Below are positions 10,626 to 23,800 of a DNA stretch of 64,000 bases, in pieces; position 1 is the first letter of the stretch, and each line of letters starts with the position of its first letter. A program made the translations under genes and the position numbers. This DNA comes from Ziziphus jujuba (Eukaryota > Streptophyta > Magnoliopsida > Rosales > Rhamnaceae): assembly GCF_031755915.1 (NCBI RefSeq), contig NC_083388.1, forward strand, positions 5,029,501 to 5,093,500, written 5' to 3'. The notes beneath the pieces are model-generated. The model had not been told where the DNA came from. It made no database searches and saw only the letters and a list, made by a program, of their open reading frames with translations.

Positions 10626-13588
10626 TGTAACACCCCGTCCCGAACCATGTCGGAATTTTTGCACGTTGACCGAGGTTGACCGTTGACCGTTGACCGAAGG
10701 GGTCAAAAGTTGACTTTTTGACCCGGTTGGAATTTTAGGTTGACTGAGGTACCGTTACGAAGTACACGTTGGCACGAGTTCGTAGACTGGTAGCACATTG
10801 AAAACGGAGCTACGGTTTGAAAGTTTTGAGCAAAACAAGTTGAGGTCCAAACTGTCCAAGGGGTGCTGGAGTTGACTTTTTATTCATGCAAGGTTGAGCT
10901 TTGACTCATGCATGGTTGTGAAGTGCTCATCGATATGAGTCCGTAGACTAGCGGCACGTCCGATTTGGACATGTGGTTTGAAAGTTATGGATCTGTAAAG
11001 TTTTTCAAATACTGTATTATTTTAATATTATTTTAATATTATTTTTACACGCGTAACGATGTGCCACGTGTGACTCAATGAAGGTGGTCATGTGTCACCA
11101 TGGTGAAATGCCACATGTCAACCATGTGTAAAAAATCAAATTGTTTTATTATTATTTTAAATAATAATATTATTATTAATATTATTTAATTATTTTTATA
11201 TATATTTTATTTCTTTTTCTTTTCCTTTTTCTTTTCTTTTTCTTTTTCTTTTTCTTTTCCCCACGTGGGAAAACACCTCCCTTTTCTTTTCTTTTTTCTT
11301 TTTTTTTCCTTTTTTCCTTCTTCTTCCCTGAGCACCAAAACACACACACACGCACAGTGGTTTTTTTTTCTCCCACCAGCCGTCCCTCTCTCTCACCGTA
11401 TTTTTCAAATTCCGGCAACCCATACTGTACACGTGCCGGCTAGTGACGTGCGGAAGGAGGAGGCGAGCTTGGCCGCCAATTTTCACGGCCAGCCGCCGCC
11501 GGACGCGCGCCGATCGGGCCGGAGAAGCCGCCGGCCGGCGAAATTTCTCTCTCCTCTTTTCTTGTGTTTTCCGGCCAGCCCAGTCTGAATTAAACCCCTA
11601 TCCCACTATTTTCGACCCCTCTGAGTCCATTTCCGGGGTTATTTTGCCCAAAATCCCCACCGTTTGAAAGATCCCTCAAGATCAAAACCGGCCGAAGCTT
11701 TCCGGCCAAATTCCGACCACCTCCGGCGGAATTGGGGTCGATGGAGACCGGATTGGTGATCCTCATCCTACGAGCTTCGATTCGGTATATTATTCAACCA
11801 TTTTGGTTAAAGTTTGTGTTTGACCCCCCGGGTACCGGGTATTAATTACCCGAATAAAATATTAATTTATTTGACTGTCTGTGAATTTTGTTCTAGGAGC
11901 ACCGGTGAGTTGTAGAATTGATCCCGTGGTGGATCATGGGTTAATTGCGTGCTCCAGGTGAGTGACCCACCTTTAAAAATATTTTTGGGGTAATTAATTG
12001 TATTTATGTGGTATAAATTTGATATCTGTAAATTGTGCTCATGTGGTGTATTTTAAGTACGATCGGAAAAAAATATTATTTTACATATATAATTATCCAT
12101 TGGTGCTAAATGAAATGTTGGGGTCATTAGAAAATTCCCGATTATTATTTTATTGTGATTAAATGATATTTATTACACATGAGTAAATATTTTCAGTAAT
12201 TCGTTGTGTTTGGATTTTATATAAATTTTGGGCATAATTGGGTTAAATATTTTATGAAAATATTTGTTTAAGTTGGTGGTTTAATTTTATAAATTATGCC
12301 CGCGGTATTTCAATTGTTGAATCTCGTATTACGAGAAAAGGTATGGTTTTATCTGTTATCAATGTTTCGTACCAGGTTGTTGAATAAAAATATGTGGGAT
12401 GGTGTTTTGTGAAAATTTGGTATACTTCCCACGGTGGTTTTTGGAAAAACGGTACGGTTGGTTACTTATGTTTATTTTTAGACGCACTCATACAGTATTG
12501 GTGTTCTGGTGTATGGTGTATGGGCACGTGGTAGCACGCGGTTATTATGTGGTTTAGCGTGCGGTTATTACTTCACCCGTGAGTTGCCATTGGACCGTGG
12601 GCAGGCAAGTTTGTTTGCGCACAGCCGCCCCCCTCCTTGGCCGGGTGATGGTTGTAGCAACGGTACTGTCGGGACGCCGAAGTGACCGTTGCAGGTTTCT
12701 CTCTTTAACCCCCCCGCCAGTTGGTGCTCGGGACGCTGGGTATCGGAGGGCATCACCGGTATATGGTGTGGTGCGTCGGTGTAAATTGCAAATAATGTTT
12801 TAAACCCCAAAGGTGTTCTATAATTATTTATTATAATTTATTGCAGTTTATTTATATTTGGGGTATTTATTTATTTATTTATTTGTTGTTTATTAAATTA
12901 TTTGGTCTCTTGGTTTTTGGGGAGTACGTACATCGGGTTTTGTGAAAATGTTTTAAAAAGGGGAACATTTCAAACAGAGTGAATAGTGAGGATTTTGAGA
13001 GAAATTATTACTTCAAATATTTATTTATTTATTTATTTAATTGTTCGGTATTGCTTAATTAAATTCCTTTATTTTTATATTATTATTATTAAAGGTGTAC
13101 AGTAGATAGGGTCACTCACTGAGATGATTAGCATTTCACACTCTTAAATTTCGTTCCCCTAGGTTCAGGTTGGAGACGTTGATTGTCCGGGGCGAGCCCA
13201 ACGTCTCAGTTCGTTGCCGAAGGTTCAAGCAGTTTTTCTTCCCTTTTTCCTCTCGACCTTGTATTGCTTCTTTATCTGTCATTTTATAAATTTCACATGT
13301 TTCTGTATAATGCTCTGTATACTGTATTGGACGTGTAGTTGTTTTTAATGCACTGGGTTACTGCTGTTGTTTTATTTTGAAGTGCTGCAATTTGTGGAAT
13401 CAATTTGTAGTATTGTGGGAGGAATAAGGGGATGAATATAGAAGTGTGTTTTCAGTGCAGGTAATTGGTGGTAAGTAAATCCCTTAGGGGAGGCTCTGCC
13501 GGATTTTCCGTTGGAGGGTTCGGTAGGGTTTCCCTGGGATCAGGGCTGTCTAGGGTTCCGGGGAAGGAATTCTGGACGGGTCCTGACA
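10626..13588 (+). mobile_element. Solo LTR D3, nested in D2, perfect TSD
   Basis: A 2963-bp solo LTR from TGTAACACCCCGTCCC to GGGTCCTGACA with a perfect TSD GTAAT (10621-10625 and 13589-13593). The undisrupted target is visible in the paralogue D4 near 21700 ('ggaatgcaataatttagaat'), which confirms both the boundary and the nesting. The interior is GC-richer than D1 (CCGG-rich block 11400-11760) and looks less decayed. Ser/Pro-rich open frames there are not supported as genes. Confidence 0.92.
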
Positions 13589-14988
13589 GTAATAATTTAG
13601 AATGCACATAAATACAAATATTAATTTAGAATTCAATATATACATTGAAACATTTTAAAAATCCAATAATTAGATTTAGAATAAGATATCACTAGATAAA
13701 ATAAATAGAATCATAAATAAACTTGTCTTAATGAAATTTGGCATAAAACAAAAATAGACTTAATATATAAATTATAAAATTTATTATTTAAATCAATGAA
13801 ATAATCAAAGAAACATTTTAATAGAGTTTAAACCTCAATTTAAAATAGATAAAAGAATACAATAAAATTCATGTTAAAATCTCAAAACTTAAATAAATAA
13901 TATCAACATGGTAAAATAAAATTCTAAAACATCAATTTAAATTAATTGATAAAAACATGAATAAATGCATTTTAGAAAATATTAGTATGAAATAAGCAAT
14001 AAAACAAAATTAAATACGTTAAATTTTAAATACAATTTTAAAGCATCTTGGTTTGAAATTTGTATTGAGAAAATAATTTGACGCACCACACTATATACCA
14101 GTGATGCCCTATGATACCCAGCGTCCTAAGCACCATCCAGCGGGGGGTTAAAGAGAGAAACTTGCATACGGTCGCTTCGATGTCCCAACAACGCCACTGC
14201 TTAAACCGTCATCCCGGCCATGGAGGGGGGCGGCTTATGTGCACTATATAAAATTTGCTTGCCCTCGGTCCAATGGCAACTCACAGGAGACATTACAACT
14301 TGCGCACTCATCCACATATACAGTACAGAACACCAGTACTGTATAAGTGCGTCTAAAATCAATTATTAAATTTATTAAAATACCAAGTTTTTCCAAAATT
14401 CACCGTGGGAATTATATAATTTTTCAAATTCATAACCCCACATTTTTCTTTAATCCTCATCATAAATCCATCACTTTAAAATCCATCAATTTCAAATCCA
14501 TCCATTTAAATATAACAATTTTCAACACCATGAAAACCTGATCCATAAATAATCAAACGTGTAAATACAGATTTTGAACTCAATACTTTAATACAATTAT
14601 TTTTCTCAAAATCTTAAAATCAATTTATATCAAAATCACATAAATTTCATGTTTGCTTAACTCCACATAAGTACATTTATTATATGCAATTAATTCCATA
14701 ATATAAATTTAACAATAATTGATCATAATTTAAATCCATAACTTCTTTAAAACCAAATATATGAATTCCATGCAATATATGCTTAAATCAATAAACTTTT
14801 GGCATCATAAATTCAAAAATAAATTTAATAACAATTTAAAACATAATTTATTTAAAAACCCAAAATATAATTTTTGATGCAATACATGCATTAAGTCAAC
14901 ATAAATCATCATCATAAGCTCAAATAACAATCTCTTCAATATTAAACATATATAGCACATTTTTCATAAATTCAATTAATACCATATA

Positions 14989-15573
14989 TGTAACAGCCCA
15001 GACCACCTCCTTTTTGGGCCTGGAGAGTCCTCTTACAACCCAGCCTTCAAGGTTTTAAAAGGCCTCGTAATGGTTAGGGGGAATCCTCTTACAACCCCTA
15101 CCTACTAGTCCCACTAGCACGGGCTTGCAGGCCCAATCACGATATTGTCCGCTTTGGGCCCAGCCCACACAATTTTACGTTCCCTCATGGGAAGGCCTCA
15201 CAAGGGAAAGGTATCCACACACTTATAAACCATGCTTCGTTCCCCTTTTCATTCGATATGGGATCCCACAATCCTTCCCCCTTGGGGCCAAGCGTCCTCG
15301 CTGGCACACTGATCCTGGTACTGGCTCTGATACCATCTGTAACAGTCCAGACCACTCGCATGCAATATTATGCTCTTTAGGCCTGGGGAATCCTCTTACA
15401 ACCCAGCCCTCAAGGTTTTAAAAGGCCTCGCAATGGTTAGGGGGAATCCTCTTACAACCCCTACCTACTAGTCCCACTGGCACGGGCTTCCAGGCCTAAT
15501 CACGATATTGTCCGCTTTGGGCCCAGCCTGCACGGTTTTACGTTCCCCTTTCCAATTGATGTGGGATCTCACA
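14989..15573 (-). mobile_element. TRIM A2 (complete, with TSD)
   Basis: A 585-bp minus-strand TRIM in D2. The LTRs are at 14989-15270 and 15338-15573, both starting TGTAACAG and ending in CACA. The complement of the primer site (gctctgatacca) is at 15324-15335, and a pyrimidine tract (atccttccccct) follows the left LTR. The TSD is ATATA (14984-14988 and 15574-15578). The left LTR holds a ~45-bp extra segment relative to the right one. Non-coding. Confidence 0.88.
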
Positions 15574-16931
15574 ATATATATATCTATATATATTTTTTTT
15601 CACAATCCCAAAATATAGTTCGGCGACATTACATATATTAATTAATCATAATTTGGCATTATAAATTTTAAATATCCATTCCTTTCAATATCAACATATT
15701 TATTTTCCATAATATCAAATGACACAAAATATATATTTTTAATAGTCCCCAAAATAGTTTTGAAGGTGAGTCACTCACCTCAAGCATGCAATTATACCAA
15801 GATCCTCCATAGGATCAATTCAATGACTCACACGTGCTCCTAGAATAATAATATAACACAGGGTCAAATAAATTAATATTTTATTCGGGTAACTAATACC
15901 CGGTATCTGGGGGAGCTAACACAAACGGTAACCAAAATTCGTAAATAAGGTGTCAACAGAAAGCTAACGGGATGAGGAATACGTTACCGATCTTCGTTGG
16001 ACTTAACTCGACTGGAGGTGGCCGAAAAGTGGACAGAAGGTTTCGGCCAAACTTCCTCCTCTTCTATCTCACAAACGGCTTGGAATTTAGATAAATGGAG
16101 GTTATCTTTGGATTCAGGGGGTTGAAATCTAGGGAGAAGGACCGGTTTCAAAGCCAACAACCGTCGAAAAATTGCCGATTGGAGAACTGCCAGCCGACGG
16201 CTTTGGGGCACCGATCTCAGCGCGTCCGCCGGCCATTTGGCAAGAAACTTGGCCGCTGAAGTCGCCCAGCCGTGGGCTGTCACGCTGGCCAGTCCGTGCC
16301 TCATTTCGATGGTCGGAGAAAATAGAAATGGGAAGGCCCAAGAGGGAGAACGAGAGAGAGAGGGAAGAGAGAGAGAGGGAGAGGGAGGGGATGATGAATA
16401 GTATTCCCTTTTCCCCCTTTTTCTTCATGTGCCCAAAGAAAAGAAAAAGAAAGAAAAAAGAAAGGAAAAAGAAAAAGAAAAAGGAAAAGAAAAAGAAATT
16501 AATAAAATAATGTAAAATAAAATAATAATAAAATAATGATGTACTAGAAAACTTTGCAGATCCATAACTTTTCATTGAAATGTCTAAATCAGGCTTGCCA
16601 CTAGTCTATGGACTCGTATCAATGAATACTTCACAACCATACATGAGTCAAAGCTCATTTCTACAACAATAAAAAGTCAGCTCCGCACTTTTGGACAATT
16701 TGGATCTCAATTTGTTTTGCCCATAACTTTCAAACCGTAACTCCGTTTTCATTGTGCTACTAGTCTACAAACTCGGATCGATGCGTACTTCACGACGATG
16801 CTTCAGTCAACCTAGAATTCTTGTCGAGTCCAAAATTCAAAGTTTGACCCTTCTTGGTCAAGGATGGTCAAACCCGATCAACTTTGATTAACTTGAGAAA
16901 TTTCCGGCATATTTCAGAGCGGGGTGTTACA

Positions 16932-18913
16932 ACAGGACAGTAAAAAAAATGAAAATCATAAACCATGGGATAAATCCACCTCGCGATCGTTAATATACGA
17001 AAGGTATCGTGGTAATAATAAATCTTTCGGATGAACCCAACCTCACAACCGTTAATGTATGAAAGTTATCGTGGCAATAATAAACTATTAGGATGTGCCC
17101 AACCTCATGACCCTTAGCATGCTACAGGGATCATGGCAAATCCACATGCTATCATATAATACTGATCCAAAATACCAATTAAAAATAAACAATACAGTAT
17201 CTATAAAATAATCTTTGTAAGATCATACTTTTTCAAACAATACTATATCATAAAACATAATTTCATATTCAAATCCAACCATTTGTTTCAATATCCCAAA
17301 CATTTTATTTATTATTTCATGTCAAAACTATAAATACGACAGTAAAGTATATAATACCATAAACCATTTTTAAGCACATAAAATTATAAAATATTTAAAT
17401 GTGCTTAAAAACATTTAATTTTCAATCTCTTTTTCCAAAATCAATTATTTTCTAAAAATAATTTAAAACCTCAATTCATATACCAGGATATTTAAATAAC
17501 ATGATCGACAAGTTCATTATGAACTCATCAGAGTTAGAAACCATTTAAAATCTTATCAAATGTCATATAAAATGATAACACATATATGTAAAATCAAATA
17601 TTCATATATGCATAAAATAAACATTCAAATCAAATGATATATATGTAAAATAATTCAAACCACATATATATTAACTAGCATGCCCAAAACATTTTAAAAA
17701 TGCAACCACTCATTATACTATAAATGCTCACTCTTGCTTCTCAGTAAGATCGCCTTGAGGCTCAACACGATTACCGATATTATAATAAAAATATTTCTCA
17801 AGCTCCAACCGCTGAACCACAAACATTGGTGTATACCAAATGTCTTTAAATGATTTGTATAATTATAAAATTATATAAATTGGACACCGACCGGTTCAAT
17901 TATACCACGTGCCCTTAGGATCCCATGCCCAAAATTGGGGCTTTTTACCTGAAGGCCAATCTTGTGAAATTGAACGTTCTAATGGGTCCTATTAATATCT
18001 TATTACATTAATCTAACCTCAATTTTATCCAATTTGACCAATTCTTGACCAAACACAGTCCAAATTTATCCTGTATTTAATTAATTAACCCAAAAATATA
18101 AAAATTATCAAACGATGTCCAAAATTCAGAAATTTTTTATTAATGGAAAGCCCAAGAGATAAGAAATACAGTGGTGTGCTCACCTCAGTCCAAAAGTGTC
18201 ATCGATGGCTGGAAAACTTGCTGCAAATCTCGACCAAACTCCTTGTTGATGTATCTCTCAAATGGTGAGGAATCTTGGCCAACAAAATACGGAAATGGAT
18301 TGGTCCAAAATTGGGGGAGGGGTGTATGGGTTGGCTTCAAAAAGAAAAAAACACAAAAACTCATGCAACCCACTTCGCCGATCTCCGCCAACTTCACCAG
18401 CCTGATCTAGGTGTCTCGGCCTACTGTTCAAGTTGATATTTCATGGTTGAGGTCACCATTAGATGGTTTTCCCTCTGGTGTGGCATGTGTATAAGGACAA
18501 TGGCTAGAAATGGACAAAACAGCAATGACTCGGTTAGGCATTAAATGGGTTTAGGGTGACCCGGTTCGGACCTATGGTTCTAGAGAGAAACATCTCGGAT
18601 TTGAGGACAAAATGCCATTTTTGGATTTTTTTTCCTTTTGGGCACATTTCCCACATCTATATAGGGCCTTAGATCACCAATAGACAAAAATCTAGGACTA
18701 ATTTGGACACTGATATAAAACTGATGTTTAAAATTTCTCAGAACCATAAATTTTTATCCGTAACTCAGAATTAGGTATCCCACCACTCTGTGAACTCGTA
18801 TTGACGAGCTCTACACAATAACATATCGGTCAAGCCAAAAATCTTAACCATACAAAAAGACAACCTAGGATCCACAAATGGTCCATTTCATCAATGGTCA
18901 AACTTGTATAACA
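16932..18913. mobile_element. Element E, right piece
   Basis: Non-coding DNA right of D2. It contains two imperfect copies of a ~65-bp unit ('atcctcgcgatcgttaa ... ggtaataataaa' at about 16975-17100). Near 18750-18913 there is a block analogous to the D-family 5' end ('ccgtaactcagaattagg', 'ctcgtattgacgagctc'), ending in tataaca. This suggests the minus-strand 5' end of an LTR related to D. I found no convincing TSD. Confidence 0.45.
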
Positions 18914-19064
18914 GTGGTATTTTAATACGAGTTATTACATATTTGAGTCAGCATTCTATTAATTTGTCTTTGCAACACAATGAGGGTCCAAGCCAACAAT
19001 ATACAACCTTTGTAACCCCCTTATGCCACATTAATTTTGACGTAACTACAATGCACATGATTTT

Positions 19065-19550
19065 AGCTATTGATACTAAATTCGTTTATTAAAATTTTGT
19101 TTACCAAAAGATGTGTTAGTTTATTAATGATTAACAAATTGATAATCCTAAAAATTATGGAACGTAAAACCAATAAAATAATGTCAAGTCATTTGATATC
19201 AAAAATTTTATTAGTAAACTTGGTGAATCTAGAATTAGTCTTATGTATCAGACCAACTAATAAGAGTAAATTCTATACAAGAAAAAAAATTAAAAAGAGA
19301 AAATAATAATATAGTGATCATTGTGATTCTTGTGTTTTTTCTTTCTTTTTTTTTTTTTTTTTGGTGGGGGGGAGAATAAATCCAGGAGCAAAAATTTTAG
19401 CACGAAGCTTTGAACCCAAACCTTGAGGGTTATGATTATAATCTATTGATATCCAAAACAACTCTATGTTTTCCCCACAATTATTAGTGGTTCCTATTTT
19501 CACCTTTCCTTCAAAAATAAAAATTTAACCTTCAAAATTTATAGAAATTT
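19065..19550. repeat. Repeat G, copy 1
   Basis: AT-rich sequence repeated at 19956-20388 and, partly, at 27066-27340. Shared landmarks are 'accaaaagatgtgt.agttta', 'atgtcaagtcatttgatatc' and 'aggagcaaaaattttagcac'. Class unknown. The short open frames are lysine-rich and differ between copies, so it is not a gene. The 150 bp before it (18914-19064) holds nothing recognisable. Confidence 0.65.
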
Positions 19551-19955
19551 ACCATTCCACCTCCACTGATGAACTTGTCACTTTTTGCCGATATTATTCT
19601 CAATTTAGTTACCATATTCGATATGAAGTGCGCTTAACTTTGTAACTCTTTTGAGCCCTGAAGGCTTCGGCATTATAAGAGTGATTATTATTACATTTGA
19701 ATCATTCCTTGATCTACACTCATAAGATATGAGATTAAACACCAAATATCCTGCCAGTGCCCCACATCCGTCCACACTGATCATCACAATCTACCCCCTT
19801 TAGGGTCCAGCATTCTCATTAGCACATTTCTAGCCAAATACAAGCTCTAACACCATTTGTAATGTCCCGTCTACATCGGTAATTTATCTACTTTCTATCG
19901 ATATTATCCCTAATTTAGCTATCGCACTCGGTATTGAATTTTTTGTTCAAAAGAG
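19551..19955 (-). mobile_element. TRIM-like element B2, partial
   Basis: A minus-strand TRIM B copy: left LTR about 19551-19788, interior with a degenerate primer-site complement (gctctaacacca, 19843-19854), right LTR starting TGTAATGTCCC at 19859 and cut off near 19955 where repeat G copy 2 starts. It forms a tandem pair [G+B] [G+B] with the next unit. Confidence 0.6.
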
Positions 19956-20388
19956 CAGCCATTGATACTAAATTTGTTTATCAAATTTTGATTACCAAAA
20001 GATGTGTCAGTTTATTAGTGATTAACAATTTGATAATACCTTAAAATTATGGAATGTAAAATCAATGAAATAATGTCAAGTCATTTGATATCAAAAATTT
20101 CATTAGTAAATTTGGTAACCCTAGAATTAGAGTTCTGTATTAAACTACCTAAAAAGAGTAAATTCTATAAAAGAAAAAATGAAAAAGACAAAAAAAAAAA
20201 AATTATTTTGGCTTTTTGGAATAAATCCAGGAGGAAAGATTTTAGCACGAAACTTTGAACCCAAAACTTAAGGGTTATGATCTTAAAATATTGATTTTCG
20301 ATTCTATGTTTTCACCACAGCTATGAGTGTTTCCTAGCTTTCATTTTTCCTTCAAAAATGACAATTTAACCTTAAAAATCTATATAAA
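19956..20388. repeat. Repeat G, copy 2
   Basis: Second copy of repeat G, collinear with 19065-19550 and again followed by a TRIM B element. A tandem segmental duplication of about 890 bp is the simplest explanation. Confidence 0.65.
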
Positions 20389-20840
20389 TGTAACATCTCA
20401 CCTCCACTAGTAGATCTGTTATTTTCTATTGATATTGTCTCTAACCACGACACTTGGTATGGGATATACTTAACTTCAGAATTTTTTCTAACCATGAAAG
20501 CTTAAGTGTTATAAGAGTAGTTACTATTATATTTGAATCATCCACCTATCTAAACCTGGATAATGTGGAATTGGATATCAGGTAGCCTACTAGTACCCCG
20601 AACCCGCCCACACTGGTTATCATAATCCACACTCTTAAGGTCCAACGTCATCGCTGGCACACTTCTGGTCAGATATAGGCTCTGATACTAGTTGTAACAT
20701 CCCGCATATTCTAGCAACCTATTACCCTCTATCGATATAGTCTCCAATTTAGCCACCGCACTTCATATGGAATTTTTTTTTTTTTTTTGAGTTTCTTAGG
20801 AGATCACCTATCTTAGAATTGCTTTTATATGAGCACTTAA

Positions 20841-23800
20841 TGTCAGGACCCGTCCAAAATTTCTCATCGGAACCCTAGACAAGGCCTGATCCTAGGGAAA
20901 CCCTACCGGACCCTCCAATGGAAAATCCGACAGAACCTCCCCTAAAGGTTGGACTTACCACAATTTTCCTGCACTGAAAATACACTTCTATATACACCCC
21001 TTATTCCTCCCACCTTACTATAATATATTTCCACATATTTGCAGCACTCCAAGTAAGTGATAGGGAATCAATATATGATTCAATAAATATGTGTCCAATC
21101 AGTATACAGAGCATTATACAAATAATTATAAAATTAATACAATGACAGATGAAGCAATACAAGATGGAGAGGAAAAAGGAAGGAAATGCTTCTTGGACTT
21201 TCGGCAATAAACTGAGACGTCGGGCTCGTCCTGGTAGATCAACGTCTCCCAACCTGGGCCTAGGGGAACGAAATTTAAAAATATGAGATATTAATCATTT
21301 CAGTGAGTAACCCAATCTTATAGACAATTATAATATTAATAATATATCAATAAAGGAAACTTAATTAATCAATACCAAACAATTAAATAATTAATTATAA
21401 TAAATATTAGAAATAATATTTTCTCTCAAAAACCTTTATAGTTCACTCAGTTCGAAAAGTTTCCCTTTTAAAACATTTTCACAAAACCCAATAATTGTAC
21501 CCCAAAAATCAAGGAATAATTAATTAAATAAATTATAAATAAAGTACATTAAATTAAAGATCTAAAATGTATAATAAGAAACAAGAATAATTTTAATAAC
21601 AATTATTAAAATGTACACAGAATGTCATAAATAAAATAAGCAAAATCACAATAAAATTTACATTAAAAATGGTTAAGGAAATATCAAATTAAACGGAATG
21701 CAATAATTTAGAATACATATAAATACAAATATTAATTTAGAACTCAATATATACATTGAAAGCATTTTTTAAATCCAATAATTAAATATAGAATAATACA
21801 TCATTAGATAAAATAAATAAAATTGTAAATAAACTTGTATTAAAGAAATTTGGCATAAAACAAAAATAAACTCAGTATATAAATTATAAAATTCATTGTT
21901 TAAATCAATGAAATAATCAAGGAAACATTTTAATAGATTTTAAACCTCAATTTAAAATAGATAAAAGAATACAATAAAATTCATGTTAAAATCTCAAAAT
22001 TTAAATAAATAATATCAACATGGTAAAATAAAATTCTAAAACATCAATTTAAAATAATTGACAAAAACATGAATAAATACATTTTAGAAAAATACTAATA
22101 GTAAATAGGTGATAAAATAAGTTAAATATATTTAATTCAAATACGACTTTAAAACTTTAAGATTTGAAATTTATATATGAGAAATAATACTTGACGCACC
22201 ACACTATATACCAGTGATGCCCTATGATACCTAACGTCTCGAACACCATCTGGCGGGAGGTTAAAGAGAGAAACTTGCATACGGTCGCTTCGGCATCCCG
22301 ACAGCGCCGCTGCTTAAACCGTAATCTCGGCCATGGAGGGGGCGGCTTGTGGTCAATATCATATTGCATACCCTCGGTCCGATGGCAACTCACGGGAGAC
22401 ATTATAATTTGCGCGCTCATCCACATACACAGTACAGAACACCAGTACCGTATGAGTGCGTCTAAAACAAATAACCAAGTTTATTATTAAAATACCCAAT
22501 TTTTCCAAAATTCACCGTAGGAATTATACCATTTTTCAAATTCACATTCCCACATTTTTCTTTAATATCACCAGTGTCAAGTCCCACATCAGTTGGAAAG
22601 TGGAACGAAACATGACTTATAAGCGTGTGGATACTTTTCCCTCGCAAATGCATTCTCATGAGGGAAAGTAAAACCATGAGGGGTAGGATTGGGCTCACTA
22701 CCTAGCTTTCAAAGCGAACAATATCTCAGTTGGGCCTGGGAGGCCCGGGCCAGTGGGATTGGCAGGTAGGGGTTGGAAAAGGATTCCCCCTAACCACTGA
22801 GACGCGTTTTAAACCCTTGAGGGTTGGGTTGTAAGAGGATTCCCAGGGCTCAAAGAGGACGGGTGGTCTGGGCTGGGCTGTCACAGATGGTGTCAGTGCC
22901 AGGACCCGGATCGGTGTGCCAGCAAGTACACTGGGCCCCAAGGGGGGAGGATTGTCAAGTCGCACATCAGTTGGAAAGGGGAACGAAGCATGGCTTATAA
23001 GCGTGTGGGTACCTTTTCCTTGCAGACGCGTTCCCATGAGGGAAAGTAAAACCCTGAAAGGTAGGATTGGGCTCACCACCTAGCTTCCAAAGCAGACAAT
23101 ATCTCGGTTGGGCCTGGGAGGCTCGAGCTAGTGGGACTAGCAGGTAAGGGTTGGAAAAGTATTCTCCCTAACCACTGAGACGCGTTTTAAACCCTTGAGA
23201 GTTGGGTTTTAAGAGGATTCCCCAGGTCCAAAGAGGACAATATCTGCATGCAGGTGGTTTGGGCTGGGCTATCACAACCAGCATAAATCCATCGATATAA
23301 ATTCCATCAATTTCAAATCCATCAATGAAATCAACAATAATTTAAAATAAATATTCCTTCAATTCCTCAAACTTCAAAATATAATTAAATCACATGGTAA
23401 ACATAACAATTATACAAGAAAATTGAAATCACAATTTCTTTTAATTCCCAAATATATTTTTGGCGCCCAAATATATATTAAAACAATATGCATTGGCAAT
23501 ATAATTTAGATGGAAATTCTCTTAATATCCAATACATAAAATATTCCAACAACAAAATTCAATAACTATTAAATTAAACCTCAAATTCAAGAAAATTCTT
23601 AAAACCCAAAATATTTATAATACATAAATAATTTAATTTCCTTCAATTTTGGCATAAAATTTCAATAGAAATTTACTAAACAATTAACACATGAAATAAA
23701 ATTTCGAAATATATCATCAACACAAAATATATACAATTTACCAACCCAAAATAATTTTTAAGATGGGTCACTCACCTCGAGCATGCAATTAACCTAAGAT

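Larger units (their letters stand above)
9758..16931 (-). mobile_element. Solo LTR D2, interrupted by D3 and TRIM A2
   Basis: A minus-strand copy of LTR family D: it begins TGTCAAGACCCGTCC at 9758 and ends GGGGTGTTACA at 16931. The flanks ACCGG (9753-9757) and ACAGG (16932-16936) form a TSD with one mismatch. It was split by D3 (10626-13588) and by TRIM A2 (14989-15573). With both removed the LTR is about 3.6 kb. It has no coding domains. Confidence 0.85.

Noticed and set aside
11182..11667. Overlapping open frames on both strands
   Set aside because: They run through CT/T-rich low-complexity DNA of solo LTR D3, overlap one another and have no domain. Similar frames at 16129-16575, 24425-24673 and 6731-6931 are rejected for the same reason.
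12568..12810. Open frames in the GC-richer part of D3 on both strands
   Set aside because: The homologous parts of D1, D2 and D4 do not keep the frame, so this is LTR sequence.
22726..23079. 117-codon open frame
   Set aside because: It spans the primer site, interior and second LTR of TRIM A3. It is non-coding by structure.
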